Below, piece after piece: positions 5,647-5,677 of a stretch of DNA of 5,677 nucleotides. The position numbers and the translations under genes were made by a program. The notes beneath the pieces are model-generated. The model was not told the DNA's origin. It did not search any database and was given only the letters and a program-made list of their open reading frames with translations. Origin of the DNA: XYA12-FULL-58-9 sp001798605 (lineage in GTDB: Bacteria > Myxococcota > XYA12-FULL-58-9); assembly GCA_036736205.1 (NCBI GenBank), contig DAINMX010000329.1, positions 1 to 5,677 of the forward strand, given 5' to 3'. Every line of letters begins with the position of its first letter. The stretch's first letter is position 1.

Positions 5647-5677
5647 GCCGTTTTTGCCCAGAAACTACAGCGACCCC
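5647..5677 (-). repeat. Right terminal inverted repeat (IRR)
   Basis: This is a perfect 31-bp inverted match to 727-757, ending in CCCC at the last base of the window. It starts 4 bp after the tnpA stop codon, a usual arrangement in this family. The right target-site copy and the rest of the interrupted host gene would follow immediately. Confidence 0.96.

Larger units (their letters stand above)
727..5677. mobile_element. Complete Tn3-family transposon of the TnpI (Tn4430/Tn5401) type
   Basis: The element is bounded by perfectly matching 31-bp terminal inverted repeats beginning GGGG. It contains, from left to right, a leftward passenger gene, an internal resolution site, tnpI and tnpA, with the tnpA stop only 4 bp from the right repeat. 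A tyrosine recombinase gene just upstream of and co-directional with a 989-aa DDE transposase, preceded by a four-motif recombination site, is the organisation known for Tn4430 and Tn5401. It differs from the Tn3 and Tn21 groups, which use serine resolvases. Both proteins keep their catalytic residues and no internal stop or frameshift is seen. Transposition would be replicative, by cointegrate formation followed by TnpI resolution. The passenger gene is not a recognised resistance or toxin gene. Confidence 0.95.

Noticed and set aside
727..5677. A serine resolvase gene, antibiotic resistance gene, toxin-antitoxin pair, tRNA or CRISPR array within the element
   Set aside because: I looked for these as common Tn3-family cargo or neighbours and found no sequence supporting any of them. 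Resolution is assigned to the tyrosine recombinase instead.

Overview
The window holds a complete Tn3-family transposon (727-5677, 4,951 bp) next to a stretch of host DNA (1-726). The window ends on the last base of the right terminal inverted repeat. Both ends are identical for 31 bp and start with GGGG, as Tn3-family ends do. The 5 bases outside the left end (TTCTA) are the expected target-site copy, but the second copy lies beyond the window.

Layout: (1) 1-53 may be the last codons of an upstream gene. (2) 54-280 is non-coding as far as I can tell and holds a 15-bp perfect palindrome. (3) 281-727 is a host gene for an exported protein, apparently cut by the insertion; its TAG stop takes T and A from the target and G from the transposon. 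(4) 727-757 is the left inverted repeat. (5) 854-1624, minus strand, is the only passenger gene: a 256-aa membrane-anchored coiled-coil protein with a cysteine-containing C-terminal domain of unknown function. (6) 1672-1769 is an internal resolution site of the Tn4430/Tn5401 type, with two inverted and two direct copies of a 10-bp motif close to CTTCTGATAA. (7) 1783-2673 is tnpI, a tyrosine recombinase, and 2673-5642 is tnpA, the DDE transposase; they overlap in TGATG. (8) 5647-5677 is the right inverted repeat.

The parts form a consistent replicative-transposition module. TnpA would bind the terminal repeats and make a cointegrate. TnpI would then resolve it at the internal site. That site also fills the gap between the divergent tnpI-tnpA operon and the passenger gene, so TnpI binding could affect transcription both ways (inference). 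All catalytic residues expected of both enzymes are present and no frameshift is visible, so the element looks intact and potentially active.

Organism: GC-rich codon use, GTG and TTG starts and the style of the two non-transposon proteins suggest a Gram-negative bacterium, perhaps Pseudomonadota or Myxococcota. This is a weak inference; no taxonomic marker gene is present. The best-studied TnpI transposons come from Bacillus, so the apparent GC-rich Gram-negative setting is of interest.
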